DNA of 64,000 bases from Halorussus litoreus (GCF_003382685.1 NZ_KZ859506.1:62001-126000); one strand, 5' to 3'; positions 41,972 to 50,870 are shown, counted from the stretch's first letter. The notes: generated by a model not told the origin, from the sequence alone. Translations and numbers: made by a program.

Positions 41972-42122
41972 ATTCGACCCGGCGCGCGCGAGCAACGCGT
42001 GCGAGGGACGAGTAGCGCAGGCCGAAGGCCGAGCAACGCAGGAGGTTGGGGAGGTCTGAGGCTCGCTGTCGCGGTTGCGGATGCAGTGCGGCTTCTCCGA
42101 TACCTCGGCAATGGTTAGCTTC
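41972..42122 (+). repeat. Dispersed repeat family 2, copy 2 (diverged)
   Basis: It has CCCGGCGCGCGCGAGCAACG, GCGAGGGACGAGTAGCGCAG, GCAGGAGGTTGGGGAGG and a decayed end CTCGGCAATGGTTAGCTTC in which the usual AGTAGCTAGCTT is mutated. The 41809-42226 gap holds no gene apart from this element. Confidence 0.75.
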
Positions 42123-42226
42123 CCTCGTCAAAAACCGCGTGACAAACGGAAAAATGACTGTTATTTCACATCGTAACGACTGTCACCGTCAAAACAAACT
42201 ACACCCTCGACCACGTTGACGAGCGC

Positions 42227-42583
42227 ATGGGAACCGCAGATCCACGACGCGTTCGCGACTACTACGAGTACATCGACGCCGAGGACTACGACGCAGTATT
42301 TGAACTCTTCGCCGACGACGTGACCTACGAGCGTCCGGGGCAGTCGAGCCTCTCGGGGATGGCCGAGTTCCGCGAGTTCTACCTCGAAAATCGACCGCTC
42401 GAAGACGGAAGCCACGAGGTCCACGACGTGGTCGCTGAGGGCGACACCGTCGCGGTCCGCGGGGAGTTCTCCGGCGTGCAGGACGGCGAGGAAGTCTCGT
42501 TCGGCTTCGCGGACTTCCACCGGTTCGACGACGAGGGCGAGATCGTCGCCCGCTGGACGTACACCGACCGCGACGAGGTGTAG
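42227..42583 (+). CDS. NTF2-like (SnoaL-fold) protein
   Basis: This 118-residue protein has the cone-shaped alpha+beta NTF2-like layout: helix VRDYYEYIDAEDYDAVFELF, strand DVTYERPGQ, helix GMAEFREFYLENRP, and strands HDVVAEGDTVAVRGEFSGV and ADFHRFDDEGEIVARWTY. Members include ketosteroid isomerase-like enzymes and polyketide cyclases, but most are uncharacterised. Possible acid/base residues are Asp and His in the cavity; none can be singled out. ATG 42227 is the first start. Confidence 0.8.
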   Translation: MGTADPRRVRDYYEYIDAEDYDAVFELFADDVTYERPGQSSLSGMAEFREFYLENRPLEDGSHEVHDVVAEGDTVAVRGEFSGVQDGEEVSFGFADFHRFDDEGEIVARWTYTDRDEV

Positions 42584-42635
42584 CACCGACGGAGAGTACA
42601 GTGAAGTGAAGAACACTTGCGTTGATCACTGGGTG

Positions 42636-42842
42636 ACGTTCAGAACGCAACTGAAATTGACGAGACGTTTCCGAAAGCCCTCGGTCGCTCGACTCCCGCG
42701 ACTCGCTGCGCGCTTCGCTCCCTCCGGTCGCTGTAGTGCTTGCCTCGTCGGGGTTCGTCGAGCGACCTCGCCCTTTCAGTCCGCCAGGGCATGGTTGTTC
42801 CACCGAGCGAAGCTGGGGACTAGTTGCGCTTATTTGAACACC
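42636..42842. mobile_element. MITE-like element: family 1 repeat (copy D) with imperfect terminal inverted repeats
   Basis: The core 42669-42790 runs from TTCCGAAAGCCCTCGG to CCTCGCCCTTTCAGTCCGCC plus AGG. It is flanked by GTTCAGAACGCAACT on the left and AGTTGCGCTTATTTGAAC on the right, an imperfect inverted repeat related to the perfect one around copy C. Right-flank bases (TTCCACCGAG, then GAACACCACC) also match copy C. The element ends about 50 bp before the SDR gene at 42893. Confidence 0.65.
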
Positions 42843-42892
42843 ACCTTCGCCGCCGTCGCGGGAGTTATCCGCCCCCGAGCCAATCACCGAGT

Positions 42893-43846
42893 ATGGACGT
42901 GGCGATACTCGGCTGTGGATACGTCGGACTGGAACTCGGCCGCCAGTTGACCGAGCGGGGCCACTCGGTGGTGGGCGTCCGGCGCTCGGACGCCGGCCTC
43001 GACGCCATCAGGGACGCCGGCTTCGACGCGGTCCGGGCCGACGTGACCGACGCGGACTCGCTGGACGCCGTACCGGACGCGGACGCGGTCGTCTTCGCGG
43101 CGAGCTCGGGCGGTCGAGATGCGGCGGCCGCACGCGAGGTGTACGTCGAGGGGCTTCGGAGCGCGGTCGACCACTTCGCGGCGCGCGAGTCGCCTCCCGA
43201 GCGACTGGTCTACACCTCCAGCACGGGCGTCTACGGCGACCACGGCGGCGACTGGGTCGACGAGGAGACGCCGCTCGACCCCGCGACGGAGAAGGCCGCG
43301 GTGCTGGCGGAAGCCGAGCGCGTGGCGCTCGAAGATGCTCCGGAGCGGGGCATCGACGGCACCGTCGCGCGATTCGCTGGCCTCTACGGTCCGGGCCGGA
43401 CCCGACTGGAGCGCTATCTGGCGGGGCCGGTCACCGAGGGGTATCTCAACATGGTCCACCGCGACGACGCCGCCGGCGCGATCCGGTTCCTGCTCGACGA
43501 GGACCTCGCTCGCGGGACTACTGCGGGCGGAGAGGTCGTCTTGGTCGTCGACGACGAACCCGTCTCGAAGCACGCGTTCGCCGACTGGCTGGCCGACCAG
43601 TGCGGAGTCGAGCACCCGCCCAAGCAGACCGTCGCGGAGCGGCTGGAGGACGCGGCCGATGCCGATGCGGCCTCGGACTCTGACTCGGACTCGGACTCTG
43701 CTTCCGAGCGAGTCACGCGGCGACTTCTGACGAGCAAGCGATGCTCGAACGACAAACTGCGGGACCTCGGCTACGAGTTCGCCTACCCGACGTTTCGAGA
43801 GGGGTACCGGAGCGCCATCGAGGCGTATCTCGGCGAGCGGGACTGA
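42893..43846 (+). CDS. NAD(P)-dependent epimerase/dehydratase-like SDR
   Basis: This 317-residue extended/atypical SDR starts MDVAILGCGYVGLELGRQL with the G-x-G-x-x-G dinucleotide site. It continues to VVFAASSGGRD and LVYTSSTGVYGDHGG, where the Y-x-x-x-K pair is replaced (Y without the usual K), as in the atypical YeeZ-like group. A Ser/Asp repeat (near 265-277) is a flexible insert. The substrate is unknown. ATG 42893 is chosen because it begins the Rossmann strand. The repeat copy D supplies the upstream region. Confidence 0.82.
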   Translation: MDVAILGCGYVGLELGRQLTERGHSVVGVRRSDAGLDAIRDAGFDAVRADVTDADSLDAVPDADAVVFAASSGGRDAAAAREVYVEGLRSAVDHFAARESPPERLVYTSSTGVYGDHGGDWVDEETPLDPATEKAAVLAEAERVALEDAPERGIDGTVARFAGLYGPGRTRLERYLAGPVTEGYLNMVHRDDAAGAIRFLLDEDLARGTTAGGEVVLVVDDEPVSKHAFADWLADQCGVEHPPKQTVAERLEDAADADAASDSDSDSDSASERVTRRLLTSKRCSNDKLRDLGYEFAYPTFREGYRSAIEAYLGERD

Positions 43847-43938
43847 GGACTCGCAGGGTTCGTCGCCTCGTTCAGTCCGTCCCCATCACGGTTCGTATCG
43901 GGAAAATTTCTTGTTCGTGCGGGTAGTCATAGGAAATC

Positions 43939-45135
43939 ATGCAACTCCCGGTCCTCCCGGAACTGCAGGTTCGGGACCTGCTACAGTCGGCCGAAGCGTA
44001 CGGCCTCGACTCGCCCGAACTCGCGGGAGCCCTCCTCCTCGGTGCGCTCGCGCTGGTCGCGTCGCTGTGGCTGGTCGTCCGGTGGATCCGGCGACCGATG
44101 GGCGCCCGACTCAGGCGCGCGCTCGCCAAGCGCGACGAGATCGCCATCCTGATGCACCCCAATCCGGACCCCGACGCCATGGCGTGCGCTATCGGGGTCG
44201 CGCATCTTGCCGGCGAGGTCGACACCGACTCCACGCTCCAGTTCCCCGGCCAGATCCGCCATCAGGAGAACCGGGCGTTCCGCGCGGTGCTCGACCTCGA
44301 CCTCGGGAAGATCGAGCACGTCGACGAGGTGGCGGCCGACGACGTGGTGCTGGTCGACCACAACACGCCGCGGGGGTTCGAGGGGGCCGAGCGACTCGAA
44401 CCCTACGCGGTCGTCGACCACCACCCGGGCAACGGCACCGGCGAGCGCTTCACCGACCAGCGGACCGACTACGGAGCCTGCGCGACCATCATCGCCGAGT
44501 ACCTCGACGACGTGGGCGGGACCCCGGTCGGCCCGGAGGACTCGGACGCACAGGCGGAGACCGACGGCCTCGTCGTGCCCTCGGAGATCGCCACCGGACT
44601 CCTCTACGGCATCCAATCGGACACCAAGCACCTTACCAGCGGCTGCACCGCGGCCGAGTTCGAGGCCGCGTCGTACCTCTACGGCGGCATCGACGAGGAT
44701 CAGCTCGACCGAATCGCCAACCCGCAGATGAGCGCCGAGGTCCTGGAGGTCAAGTCGAAGGCCATCTCCAACCGGGACGTCCGGGGCTCGTTCGCGGTCA
44801 GCGACGTGGGCCGGATCGGCAACGCCGACGCCATCCCGCAGGCCGCCGACGAACTCCTCCAGTTGGAGGGGGTGACCGCGGTGGTAGTGTACGGCCGCCG
44901 CGAGGACACGGTCCACCTCTCGGGCCGGTCGCGCGACGACCGGGTCCACATGGGCAAGGCGCTCGAAACCGCGGTCGACGAGATTCCGGGTGCCAGCGCG
45001 GGAGGTCACGCTCGGATGGGCGGCGGGCAGGTGCCGGTCGACGGCGCGGCCTACGCCAGCGGCGGCGAGGCCGCGATGTGGTCGCAAGCCGAACTCACCG
45101 ACGACGTGTTCGCGGCGCTCACGGGTGACGTGTGA
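43939..45135 (+). CDS. Membrane-anchored DHH/DHHA1 family phosphoesterase
   Basis: This 398-residue protein has one N-terminal helix (about 27-48, LAGALLLGALALVASLWLVV) and then a DHH domain: HPNPDPDAMACAIG near 72, VVLVDHN near 137 and VVDHHPGNG near 155. A DHHA1 domain follows, with the terminal SAGGHARMGGGQVPVDGAAY near 355 in the usual G-G-H-x-x-x-x-G pattern. The family covers RecJ nucleases, nanoRNases and cyclic-dinucleotide phosphodiesterases. The membrane anchor and lack of a RecJ-specific region argue against a pure DNA-repair role. The substrate is open; c-di-AMP or short RNA are candidates. Confidence 0.85.
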   Translation: MQLPVLPELQVRDLLQSAEAYGLDSPELAGALLLGALALVASLWLVVRWIRRPMGARLRRALAKRDEIAILMHPNPDPDAMACAIGVAHLAGEVDTDSTLQFPGQIRHQENRAFRAVLDLDLGKIEHVDEVAADDVVLVDHNTPRGFEGAERLEPYAVVDHHPGNGTGERFTDQRTDYGACATIIAEYLDDVGGTPVGPEDSDAQAETDGLVVPSEIATGLLYGIQSDTKHLTSGCTAAEFEAASYLYGGIDEDQLDRIANPQMSAEVLEVKSKAISNRDVRGSFAVSDVGRIGNADAIPQAADELLQLEGVTAVVVYGRREDTVHLSGRSRDDRVHMGKALETAVDEIPGASAGGHARMGGGQVPVDGAAYASGGEAAMWSQAELTDDVFAALTGDV

Positions 45136-45194
45136 CACTAGTCGTTAGAGAAACCCTGTCTTCGATTCGTTGGAGAAATCTAATTTTAGAACGT

Positions 45195-45333
45195 TGGCGC
45201 GCGCGAGCAACGCGCGCGAGGGACGAGTAACGCAACGGAGCGAAGCGGAGTGAGTAACGCAGGAGGCTGGGGAGGTTCGAGGATGCGGTGCTGTGCGGTT
45301 GCGGTGTCTCCTAGGCTCAAGCAGTAGCTAGCT
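45195..45333 (+). repeat. Dispersed repeat family 2, copy 3 (plus orientation)
   Basis: Parts seen are GCGCGCGAGGGACGAGTAACG, GGAGCGAAGCGGAGTGAG, GCAGGAGGCTGGGGAGG, a GCGGTTGCGGTG part and the end CTCAAGCAGTAGCTAGCT. It stands tail to tail with the next copy, sharing a 21-bp perfect inverted repeat at the tails (45313-45333 and 45370-45390) with a 36-nt loop. Confidence 0.85.
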
Positions 45334-45369
45334 CGAATGTTCTCAGAGCCAACGGAGTTGCAGCGACGA

Positions 45370-45585
45370 AGCTAGCTACTGCTTGAGCCTCGGCGTGACC
45401 GCACCGCACCGCGACCGCGGGCCTCAGACCTCCCCAGCCTCTTGCGGTCCTCGGCCAGAGGCCTGCGGTCCTCAGCCACCGGCGGACAAACCGCGTCCTC
45501 CGAGCCTTCGGTCGCTTCGCTCTCGAAGACCTCGCGCGATTTGGCGCGAGATAAACTCGCGCCAGCACGCGCCAGTGTGGAAAGT
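45370..45585 (-). repeat. Dispersed repeat family 2, copy 4 (minus orientation)
   Basis: Read on the minus strand it ends in AGTAGCTAGCTTCG and contains CTGGGGAGGTCTGAGG; the outer part ends near GCACGCGCCAGTGTGGAAAG (45565-45584). The GAGGGACGAG block has been replaced by CGAAGCGACCGAAGGCTCGG-like sequence, so it is mosaic. With copy 3 it fills the 45136-45740 gap, where there is no gene. Confidence 0.75.
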
Positions 45586-45740
45586 AAAGCGAGTACGAGC
45601 AGAGTGGAGAGTCGAGCCAATTCACGCAGGATAGAACACCAGTCCAGTGCGTGCAGAATCGTTCGACTCAGCATTTTCATCACTCGCCCGATACACCCGA
45701 ATCCCGCGACCTTATCCCGACGCCAGACCAATTTTCGCGC

Positions 45741-46829
45741 ATGGCCACCGACGAGGGCACCTACGAGTACAAGCTTCAGCACGGCGACGACTTCGGTCGG
45801 ACCTACTTCCGGCGGTTCGACGGGCTCGCGGTCTCCTCCCTCGGTCTCGGCAGCTACCTCGGCGACCCCACCGACGCGGTCGACGCGCGGTACCGCGACG
45901 CCGTTGCCACCGCGCTCGAAAGCGGCGTCAACGTCGTGGACACGGCCATCAACTACCGCAACCAGCGCAGCGAGCGCGCGGTCGGGAAGGCCATCGATGA
46001 CGCCGACGTGGACCGCGACGCGGTGTTCGTCGCGACCAAGGGCGGGTTCGTTCCGTTCGACGGCGAGCGCCCCGAAAATCCCGGCGAGTACGTCACGCGC
46101 GAGTTCGTGGATTCGGGGCTCGTCGCGCGCGAGGACCTCGCTCGCGGCCAGCACGCCATCGCACCGGACTTCCTCGACGACCAGTTGGACAGGTCGCTCG
46201 ACAACCTCGCTGTCGACCAGATCGACCTTTATTACGTCCACAACCCCGAGACGCAGCTCCACGCCCGCTCGCGCGAGGACGTGTACGACCAACTCGAAGC
46301 CGCGTTCACCCGGCTCGAAGAGCGCGTCGCCGACGGCGACGTCGGAGCCTACGGCGTCGCGACGTGGAACGCGTTCCGCGTCGCGGAGGGAGCCGACGAC
46401 TACCTCGCGCTCCCGGAGGTCGCCTCGCGCGCCCGCAAGGCCGCCAAGGCCGCCGGCAACACCGCGACGCATCTCCGGGCGATCCAGTTGCCGTTCAACG
46501 TCTTCATGGCCGACGCGTTCACCGCCGAAGTCCACGAGGGGCCAGACGGACCACAGAGCGCGCTCTGGTTCGCCCGCGAGGCGGGCCTGAACGTGTTCAC
46601 CAGCGCCAGCATCGCGCAGGGCGACCTCACCGGTGAGATTCCGGCCGACGTGAGCGACCAGCTACAGGGCGACTCGCCGGTCCAGCGCGCCATCAACTTC
46701 GCACGGAGCGCGCCCGGCGTCACGAGCGCGCTGGTGGGGATGAGCCGGCCCGAACACGTCGAAGAGAACGTCGCGGCCGGTCGGTTCGATCCGCTCGGCG
46801 CGGACGCCTTCGACGCGGTGTTCGAGTAG
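45741..46829 (+). CDS. Aldo/keto reductase family oxidoreductase
   Basis: This 362-residue TIM-barrel protein has GLAVSSLGLGSYLGD near 30, GVNVVDTAINYRNQRSERAV near 62 (catalytic D and Y region), FVATKGGFVPF near 96 (K), and DQIDLYYVHNPETQLHAR near 152 (H). These give the AKR tetrad D, Y, K, H. It would reduce an aldehyde or ketone with NAD(P)H; the substrate is unknown. An insert of about 30 residues between strands 3 and 4 lengthens it relative to typical 280-320-residue members. ATG 45741 starts MATDEGTYEYKL. Confidence 0.88.
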   Translation: MATDEGTYEYKLQHGDDFGRTYFRRFDGLAVSSLGLGSYLGDPTDAVDARYRDAVATALESGVNVVDTAINYRNQRSERAVGKAIDDADVDRDAVFVATKGGFVPFDGERPENPGEYVTREFVDSGLVAREDLARGQHAIAPDFLDDQLDRSLDNLAVDQIDLYYVHNPETQLHARSREDVYDQLEAAFTRLEERVADGDVGAYGVATWNAFRVAEGADDYLALPEVASRARKAAKAAGNTATHLRAIQLPFNVFMADAFTAEVHEGPDGPQSALWFAREAGLNVFTSASIAQGDLTGEIPADVSDQLQGDSPVQRAINFARSAPGVTSALVGMSRPEHVEENVAAGRFDPLGADAFDAVFE

Positions 46830-46941
46830 CGAGGGTCGCCCTCAGCTCTGTTCCGAAAGGTCACTTAGATCGAAAGTGGGCCACAGGTTCCATTCCGCCG
46901 GTTTCGGAAGGTTTGACTGTACCCCCAGAGTAGCCCCGCTC

Positions 46942-48138
46942 GTGTCACGTGGCCGGCTCCTCGCGTCGTTGAGCTCGATGGTGTTTCTGGTGAACCTCGC
47001 CAGAATCGTGTTCGCGCCGCTTTTGGACCCGCTGTCGGCCGCGTTCGCCATCGACGAGGGGACCATCGGACTCGTCGCGACGTTGGCGTGGCTGGGCAGC
47101 GCCCTGCCGCGGATCCCGGTCGGCTACCTGCTGACCCGGCTCGCGCGCCACCGGGTCGTCCTCGGGACCGGCGCGGTGCTGACCGGCGCGGCGACGTTCA
47201 CCGCGTTCGCCGACTCCGTGGTGATGCTCGGCGCGGGCGCGTTCCTGATGGGGACCGCCAGCGGCGCGTACTTCATCGCCGCGAACCCGCTCGTCACCGA
47301 GTTGTACCCCGAGCGCGTCGGGCGGGCCATCGGCATCCACGGCGCGGCGAGCCAGTTGGCCTCCGTGGTCGCGCCGCTGTTCGTGGGCGCGGTACTGTTC
47401 ACGTCCTCGTGGCGCTCGGTGTTCGTGATCGTCGCGCTCGTCGCGGCCGTCACGACCGCGCTGTTCTACCGGACCGCGCGCCGGACCGAACTCCCCGACG
47501 CGGGGAGCGAGGACCGCGACTTCGTCGCGGCGGCGCGCCGCCAGTGGCCCATCATCCTGAGCGGCGTCGCTATCCTCGGCGCGACGGGGTTCGTCTGGAA
47601 CGGCCTGTTCAACTTCTACGTCAACTACGTGACCGCGACGAAGGGGCTCGACCCCGCGACCGGTCGGAACCTCCTGACGGTGATCTTCGCGGCCGGGATG
47701 CCCGCGTTCTGGCTCACCGGCCGACTCGCCGACCGGGTCCCCCACGTCCCGCTCCTGCTGGCCATCCTGCTGGGATTCGTGATATCGCTGTTCGCGCTGA
47801 CCGCCGCGCAGGGACTGCTCGTCGTCGCTGTCGTCAGCGCGATCTTGGGCTACGTCGTCCACAGCATCTTCCCCGCCATCGACACCTACCTGCTCGACTC
47901 GCTCCCGGACGAGAACCGCGCGAGCGCCTACGCGCTGTACAGCGGCGTGGTGATGATCGTGCAGGCGCTGGGCAGCGTGGTCCTCGGCGAACTGGTCGCG
48001 GCCGACTACGCGTACGACGCGGTGTTCCGGACGTTCGGTGTCGGTCTGGTGGTCATCCTCGGCGTGCTGGTGATGCTCTGGCTGGCCGACCTGCTGCCGG
48101 AGGGCGGCCGGGACCCGAGCGTAGTCCGCGGGGACTGA
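46942..48138 (+). CDS. Major facilitator superfamily transporter
   Basis: This 398-residue protein has 12 predicted helices. The motif GYLLTRLARHRVVLGTGAVL between helices 2 and 3 corresponds to MFS motif A (G-x-x-x-D/T-R-x-x-R-R/H), and the second half repeats it as FWLTGRLADRVPHVP. Substrate and coupling ion cannot be told. I placed the start at GTG 46942 (MSRGRLLASLSS), which puts helix 1 about 10 residues in; an ATG at 46981 would cut into helix 1. The gene follows the aldo/keto reductase by about 110 bp with its own promoter likely. Confidence 0.85.
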   Translation: MSRGRLLASLSSMVFLVNLARIVFAPLLDPLSAAFAIDEGTIGLVATLAWLGSALPRIPVGYLLTRLARHRVVLGTGAVLTGAATFTAFADSVVMLGAGAFLMGTASGAYFIAANPLVTELYPERVGRAIGIHGAASQLASVVAPLFVGAVLFTSSWRSVFVIVALVAAVTTALFYRTARRTELPDAGSEDRDFVAAARRQWPIILSGVAILGATGFVWNGLFNFYVNYVTATKGLDPATGRNLLTVIFAAGMPAFWLTGRLADRVPHVPLLLAILLGFVISLFALTAAQGLLVVAVVSAILGYVVHSIFPAIDTYLLDSLPDENRASAYALYSGVVMIVQALGSVVLGELVAADYAYDAVFRTFGVGLVVILGVLVMLWLADLLPEGGRDPSVVRGD

Positions 48139-48208
48139 ACTCCGGAGCACGACGCTCCATTCGTCCAAATGTTGAAATGCGAGGACGGGACGAAAGAGTC
48201 CCGAAGGC

Positions 48209-48628
48209 ATGGTCGACACCTCGCTCGCGGCGTTTCGGCTGCTCGAACTCATCGCGCTCCTGTTCCCGGTGGTGGCGCTGTTGCTCCAGCTACAGCACCG
48301 GGCGGTGGACGCCGAGGAGTTAGCACTGCAGGGGCTGGTCACCGGAATGGGGCTCTTGATGCTGCTGTCAGTCTCGTTCGTTCTCGTAGCGGTGTACTTG
48401 ATCGACGCGAACTCGATGCCGCTGTTGCTGGCAATGGCGCTGGGAACGATCACGCTACTCGGCGTTCAGCTACCGGTGATGATCGTTCTCGCGTCGCGAA
48501 ATCTGCTGAAGCCTGCGAGAGGCCTCTTGGCGTCTCTTGTCGGCGTTGCGGCCAGTGCAACTGTCGAGATTCGCGAACGATTTCGCCACGGGTCCGACGC
48601 GTCGGACGAAACGGAGGAACAGAACTAA
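48209..48628 (+). CDS. Membrane protein of unknown function (four helices)
   Basis: This 139-residue hydrophobic protein has helices at about 8-27, 42-63, 69-92 and a weaker one at 104-117, ending in an acidic/polar tail. I recognise no family. The ATG at 48209 begins MVDTSLAAFRLLELIALLFP. It is 49 bp before the similar small membrane gene at 48677, so both may be on one transcript. Confidence 0.6.
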   Translation: MVDTSLAAFRLLELIALLFPVVALLLQLQHRAVDAEELALQGLVTGMGLLMLLSVSFVLVAVYLIDANSMPLLLAMALGTITLLGVQLPVMIVLASRNLLKPARGLLASLVGVAASATVEIRERFRHGSDASDETEEQN

Positions 48629-48676
48629 CATGATGGGAATATTACCACGAGTCAGACGAAGAGAGGTCGAACAGAC

Positions 48677-48928
48677 ATGAGCAACGTAGAGGCGTCCCAG
48701 GAGGCCGGTGCTCGGCACGTAGCCCGCCTCATGGGGTCGACGTTCGTTCTTGCGGACCTGATGTTGCTTGGAGGGCTGGGTTTCGGGTACGTCCTTCCGA
48801 GACTGCTCGCGTTTCCGGATCTGTCACTCGTGGAGTTGGGGAGTGCAGCCATCATCGTCGTGCTACTCGGCGTGGTGCAGGTGTTCCTCCTTCCGATAAT
48901 CGCCATCTTGTTCGGATTCAGGCCCTGA
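48677..48928 (+). CDS. Small membrane protein of unknown function (two helices)
   Basis: This 83-residue protein has two hydrophobic segments (about 18-42 and 54-78) and a short polar N terminus beginning MSNVEASQEAGARH. There is no recognisable motif. It lies between another small membrane gene and the glycosyltransferase-like gene on the same strand. Confidence 0.55.
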   Translation: MSNVEASQEAGARHVARLMGSTFVLADLMLLGGLGFGYVLPRLLAFPDLSLVELGSAAIIVVLLGVVQVFLLPIIAILFGFRP

Positions 48929-48995
48929 CCTCGACGGCTCCCTTGCAGTGGCACTTCCGCGTCCTTTTCAATCTCGCGCTCCCAACCCCGAGTCG

Positions 48996-50102
48996 ATGGA
49001 GTACGGACAGGAGCGAATCGCCACCCTCCACGACCTGGCGGGTCACGTGCCCGACGCGCCGACCGACCGCGCGGCCGTGGTGGTTCCGATGACCGAGCGC
49101 GAGTACGCCGGGCTCGCAGCCGAGCGCGTCCTCTCGGCACTGGAGACGCTCGCACCCGGGGAAGTGGTGGTTCCGCTGCGCGCGCCCGCCGGGAAGGTCG
49201 GCGACTTCCGCGAGTGGCTCTCCGGATTCGACCTTCCGCTGTCGGTCGTCTGGTGCAACGGCCCGGGGGTGTCCGACCTGCTCGACGGCCACGGCCTGAA
49301 CGGCGACGCGGGGAAGGGCCGGGACGTCTGGCTCGCGCTCGGGGTCGCCGCGGCGCGACGCGAGTACGTGGTCGTCCACGACGCCGACGCCGAGACGTAC
49401 GAGTCGGCCGACGTGGCGCGACTCCTCTCGCCGCTCGCGGGCGACTACGAGTTCACGAAGGGCTACTACGCCCGGGTCGAGAACGGCCGGCTGTACGGTC
49501 GGCTGTGTCGGCTGTTCTACGCCCCGCTCGTGCGCGCGCTGGCGGACGCCCACCCGGACGCGGCGGTGCTGGACTACCTCGCGGCGTTCCGGTACGCGCT
49601 CGCGGGGGAGTTCGGGCTGACCGCCGACCTCGCGCGCTCGCTCCGCGTCGAGCGCAACTGGGGGCTGGAGGTCGGCACGCTCGGCGAGGCGTTCGGCCAC
49701 GCCGGGTTCGAGAAGACGGCGCAGGTCGATCTCGGTCGGTACGAGCACGACCACCGCGCCGTGTCGGGCCCGACCGGCCTCTCGGACATGAGCCGCCACG
49801 TCGGCCGCGCGCTCCTGCGAGCGGTCGAGTCCCACGGCGTCGCCCCCGACTACGACAGCCTGCCGGGCCGCTACCGCGAGGCCGCGGACGCCTTCGTCGA
49901 GCAGTACGCCGCCGACGCCGCGTTCAACGGCCTCGACTACGACCGCGGCGACGAGCGCGCGCAGGTCGACACCTACGCCGAGGCCATCCGGCCGCCGGGG
50001 GAGGACCGGCGGCTCCCGGCGTGGCGCGACGCAGACCTCTCGCCCGACGAGGTGCTGGCGGCCTCCCGCGAGGACGTTGCGGCGGTCCGGGACGGGCGAT
50101 AG
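48996..50102 (+). CDS. Glucosyl/mannosyl-3-phosphoglycerate synthase-like glycosyltransferase
   Basis: This 368-residue GT-A fold protein has AAVVVPMTEREYAG (nucleotide-sugar start), KGRDVWLALGVAAARREYVV, the D-x-D site VVHDADAETY near 142, and NWGLEVGTLGEAF near 225, the G-(V/L)-E-(I/V)-G motif of GpgS/MpgS enzymes. It may transfer glucose or mannose from a sugar nucleotide to 3-phosphoglycerate, the first step to glucosyl- or mannosylglycerate compatible solutes. The matching phosphatase gene is not nearby. The ATG at 48996 starts MEYGQERIATLHDL. Specificity is uncertain. Confidence 0.7.
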   Translation: MEYGQERIATLHDLAGHVPDAPTDRAAVVVPMTEREYAGLAAERVLSALETLAPGEVVVPLRAPAGKVGDFREWLSGFDLPLSVVWCNGPGVSDLLDGHGLNGDAGKGRDVWLALGVAAARREYVVVHDADAETYESADVARLLSPLAGDYEFTKGYYARVENGRLYGRLCRLFYAPLVRALADAHPDAAVLDYLAAFRYALAGEFGLTADLARSLRVERNWGLEVGTLGEAFGHAGFEKTAQVDLGRYEHDHRAVSGPTGLSDMSRHVGRALLRAVESHGVAPDYDSLPGRYREAADAFVEQYAADAAFNGLDYDRGDERAQVDTYAEAIRPPGEDRRLPAWRDADLSPDEVLAASREDVAAVRDGR

Positions 50103-50447
50103 CGATTTGGCGCTGACGCAGTCTCGCACTGGGCTACTGGCTTCCGAGCGTGCGCTCTCTGATCCGTTTCCCAGCGCGCGCTGGCTCGTCCTTCCGGCCC
50201 GACGCGCGCTGCGCGGCGTCGTCGGGAGCGTCGCGACCGAAGTCCTCGAAAATCGACGATTTTCGGGATTCGGACAGCGAGCGACGGTCGTGCGTTCGGT
50301 CCGGGTCGGGCGCTCCCGGTTCCACGTCGCCGATGGCGACTCTCTCCGTGGTTGCAGGGTCGCTCGCGCCCGTCACAAATCCCGCTCTGCTCCGAGGTCG
50401 GCTGTAGTATCAGGCGACCTCACCCGAACGTGACCGACACGCGCGAG
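50103..50447. other. Intergenic region with a 19-bp hairpin
   Basis: No gene is supported in these 345 bp. CGAAAATCG/CGATTTTCG at 50247-50265 is a 9-bp-arm hairpin with one unpaired base. GGCCCGACGCGCGCTGCGCGGCG near 50197-50219 resembles the outer end of dispersed family 2, so an eroded copy may be present. Confidence 0.5.
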
Positions 50448-50771
50448 TCACGCCGCACTGTCCGGCGCGTACGTGTGGAGTCGATAGATGAGTCGCCCGA
50501 CGGCGAGGAGGACGGCGACTTCGAACACGGTAGCGAGATACGACGGCGGGTCGGCGAGCGTGAACGCGACGCCGAGGCCGACGGCCGCGAGTCCGATCCG
50601 CAGGATGGTGTTCCCCGCCACGTCGGCGACAAAGTCGTCGGGGACCGGCGAGGTCTGGTCGTAGCCCGCGAGCAGGAACGTCCACTGTCGGAACTTGATG
50701 AGCGCGCCAAGCGCCACGAGCAGTGCACCCACGGCGAACCATTCGACGGCTACTGAGGCGAAATCTACCAT
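50448..50771 (-). CDS. DUF3784-like membrane protein
   Basis: This 107-residue protein has three helices (about 5-22, 50-69 and 77-97). The segment GALIKFRQWTFLLAGYDQTS plus PVPDD is the conserved (I/L)-K-x-x-x-W-T-x-L-(I/L)-A-G-Y motif of DUF3784-type proteins. The function is unknown. The ATG at 50771 is followed upstream by a 100-bp region shared with the divergent regulator gene. Confidence 0.75.
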   Translation of the reverse strand: MVDFASVAVEWFAVGALLVALGALIKFRQWTFLLAGYDQTSPVPDDFVADVAGNTILRIGLAAVGLGVAFTLADPPSYLATVFEVAVLLAVGRLIYRLHTYAPDSAA

Positions 50772-50838
50772 ATATCGGCGTTCACACGGGGGAGCAATAA
50801 GCCGACTGCACTGTCTCAGCGCGTGAGACACTGGGTGG

Positions 50839-50847
50839 TTTTATATT
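50839..50847 (+). promoter_or_regulatory. TATA box for the helix-turn-helix gene
   Basis: TTTTATATTTT at 50839-50849 is a strong TATA box. The GTG at 50871 is about 25 bp after it, which is the leaderless spacing and decides the start of the downstream gene. Confidence 0.65.
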
Positions 50848-50870
50848 TTGGTCCGGACAAAAGCGTCGTC

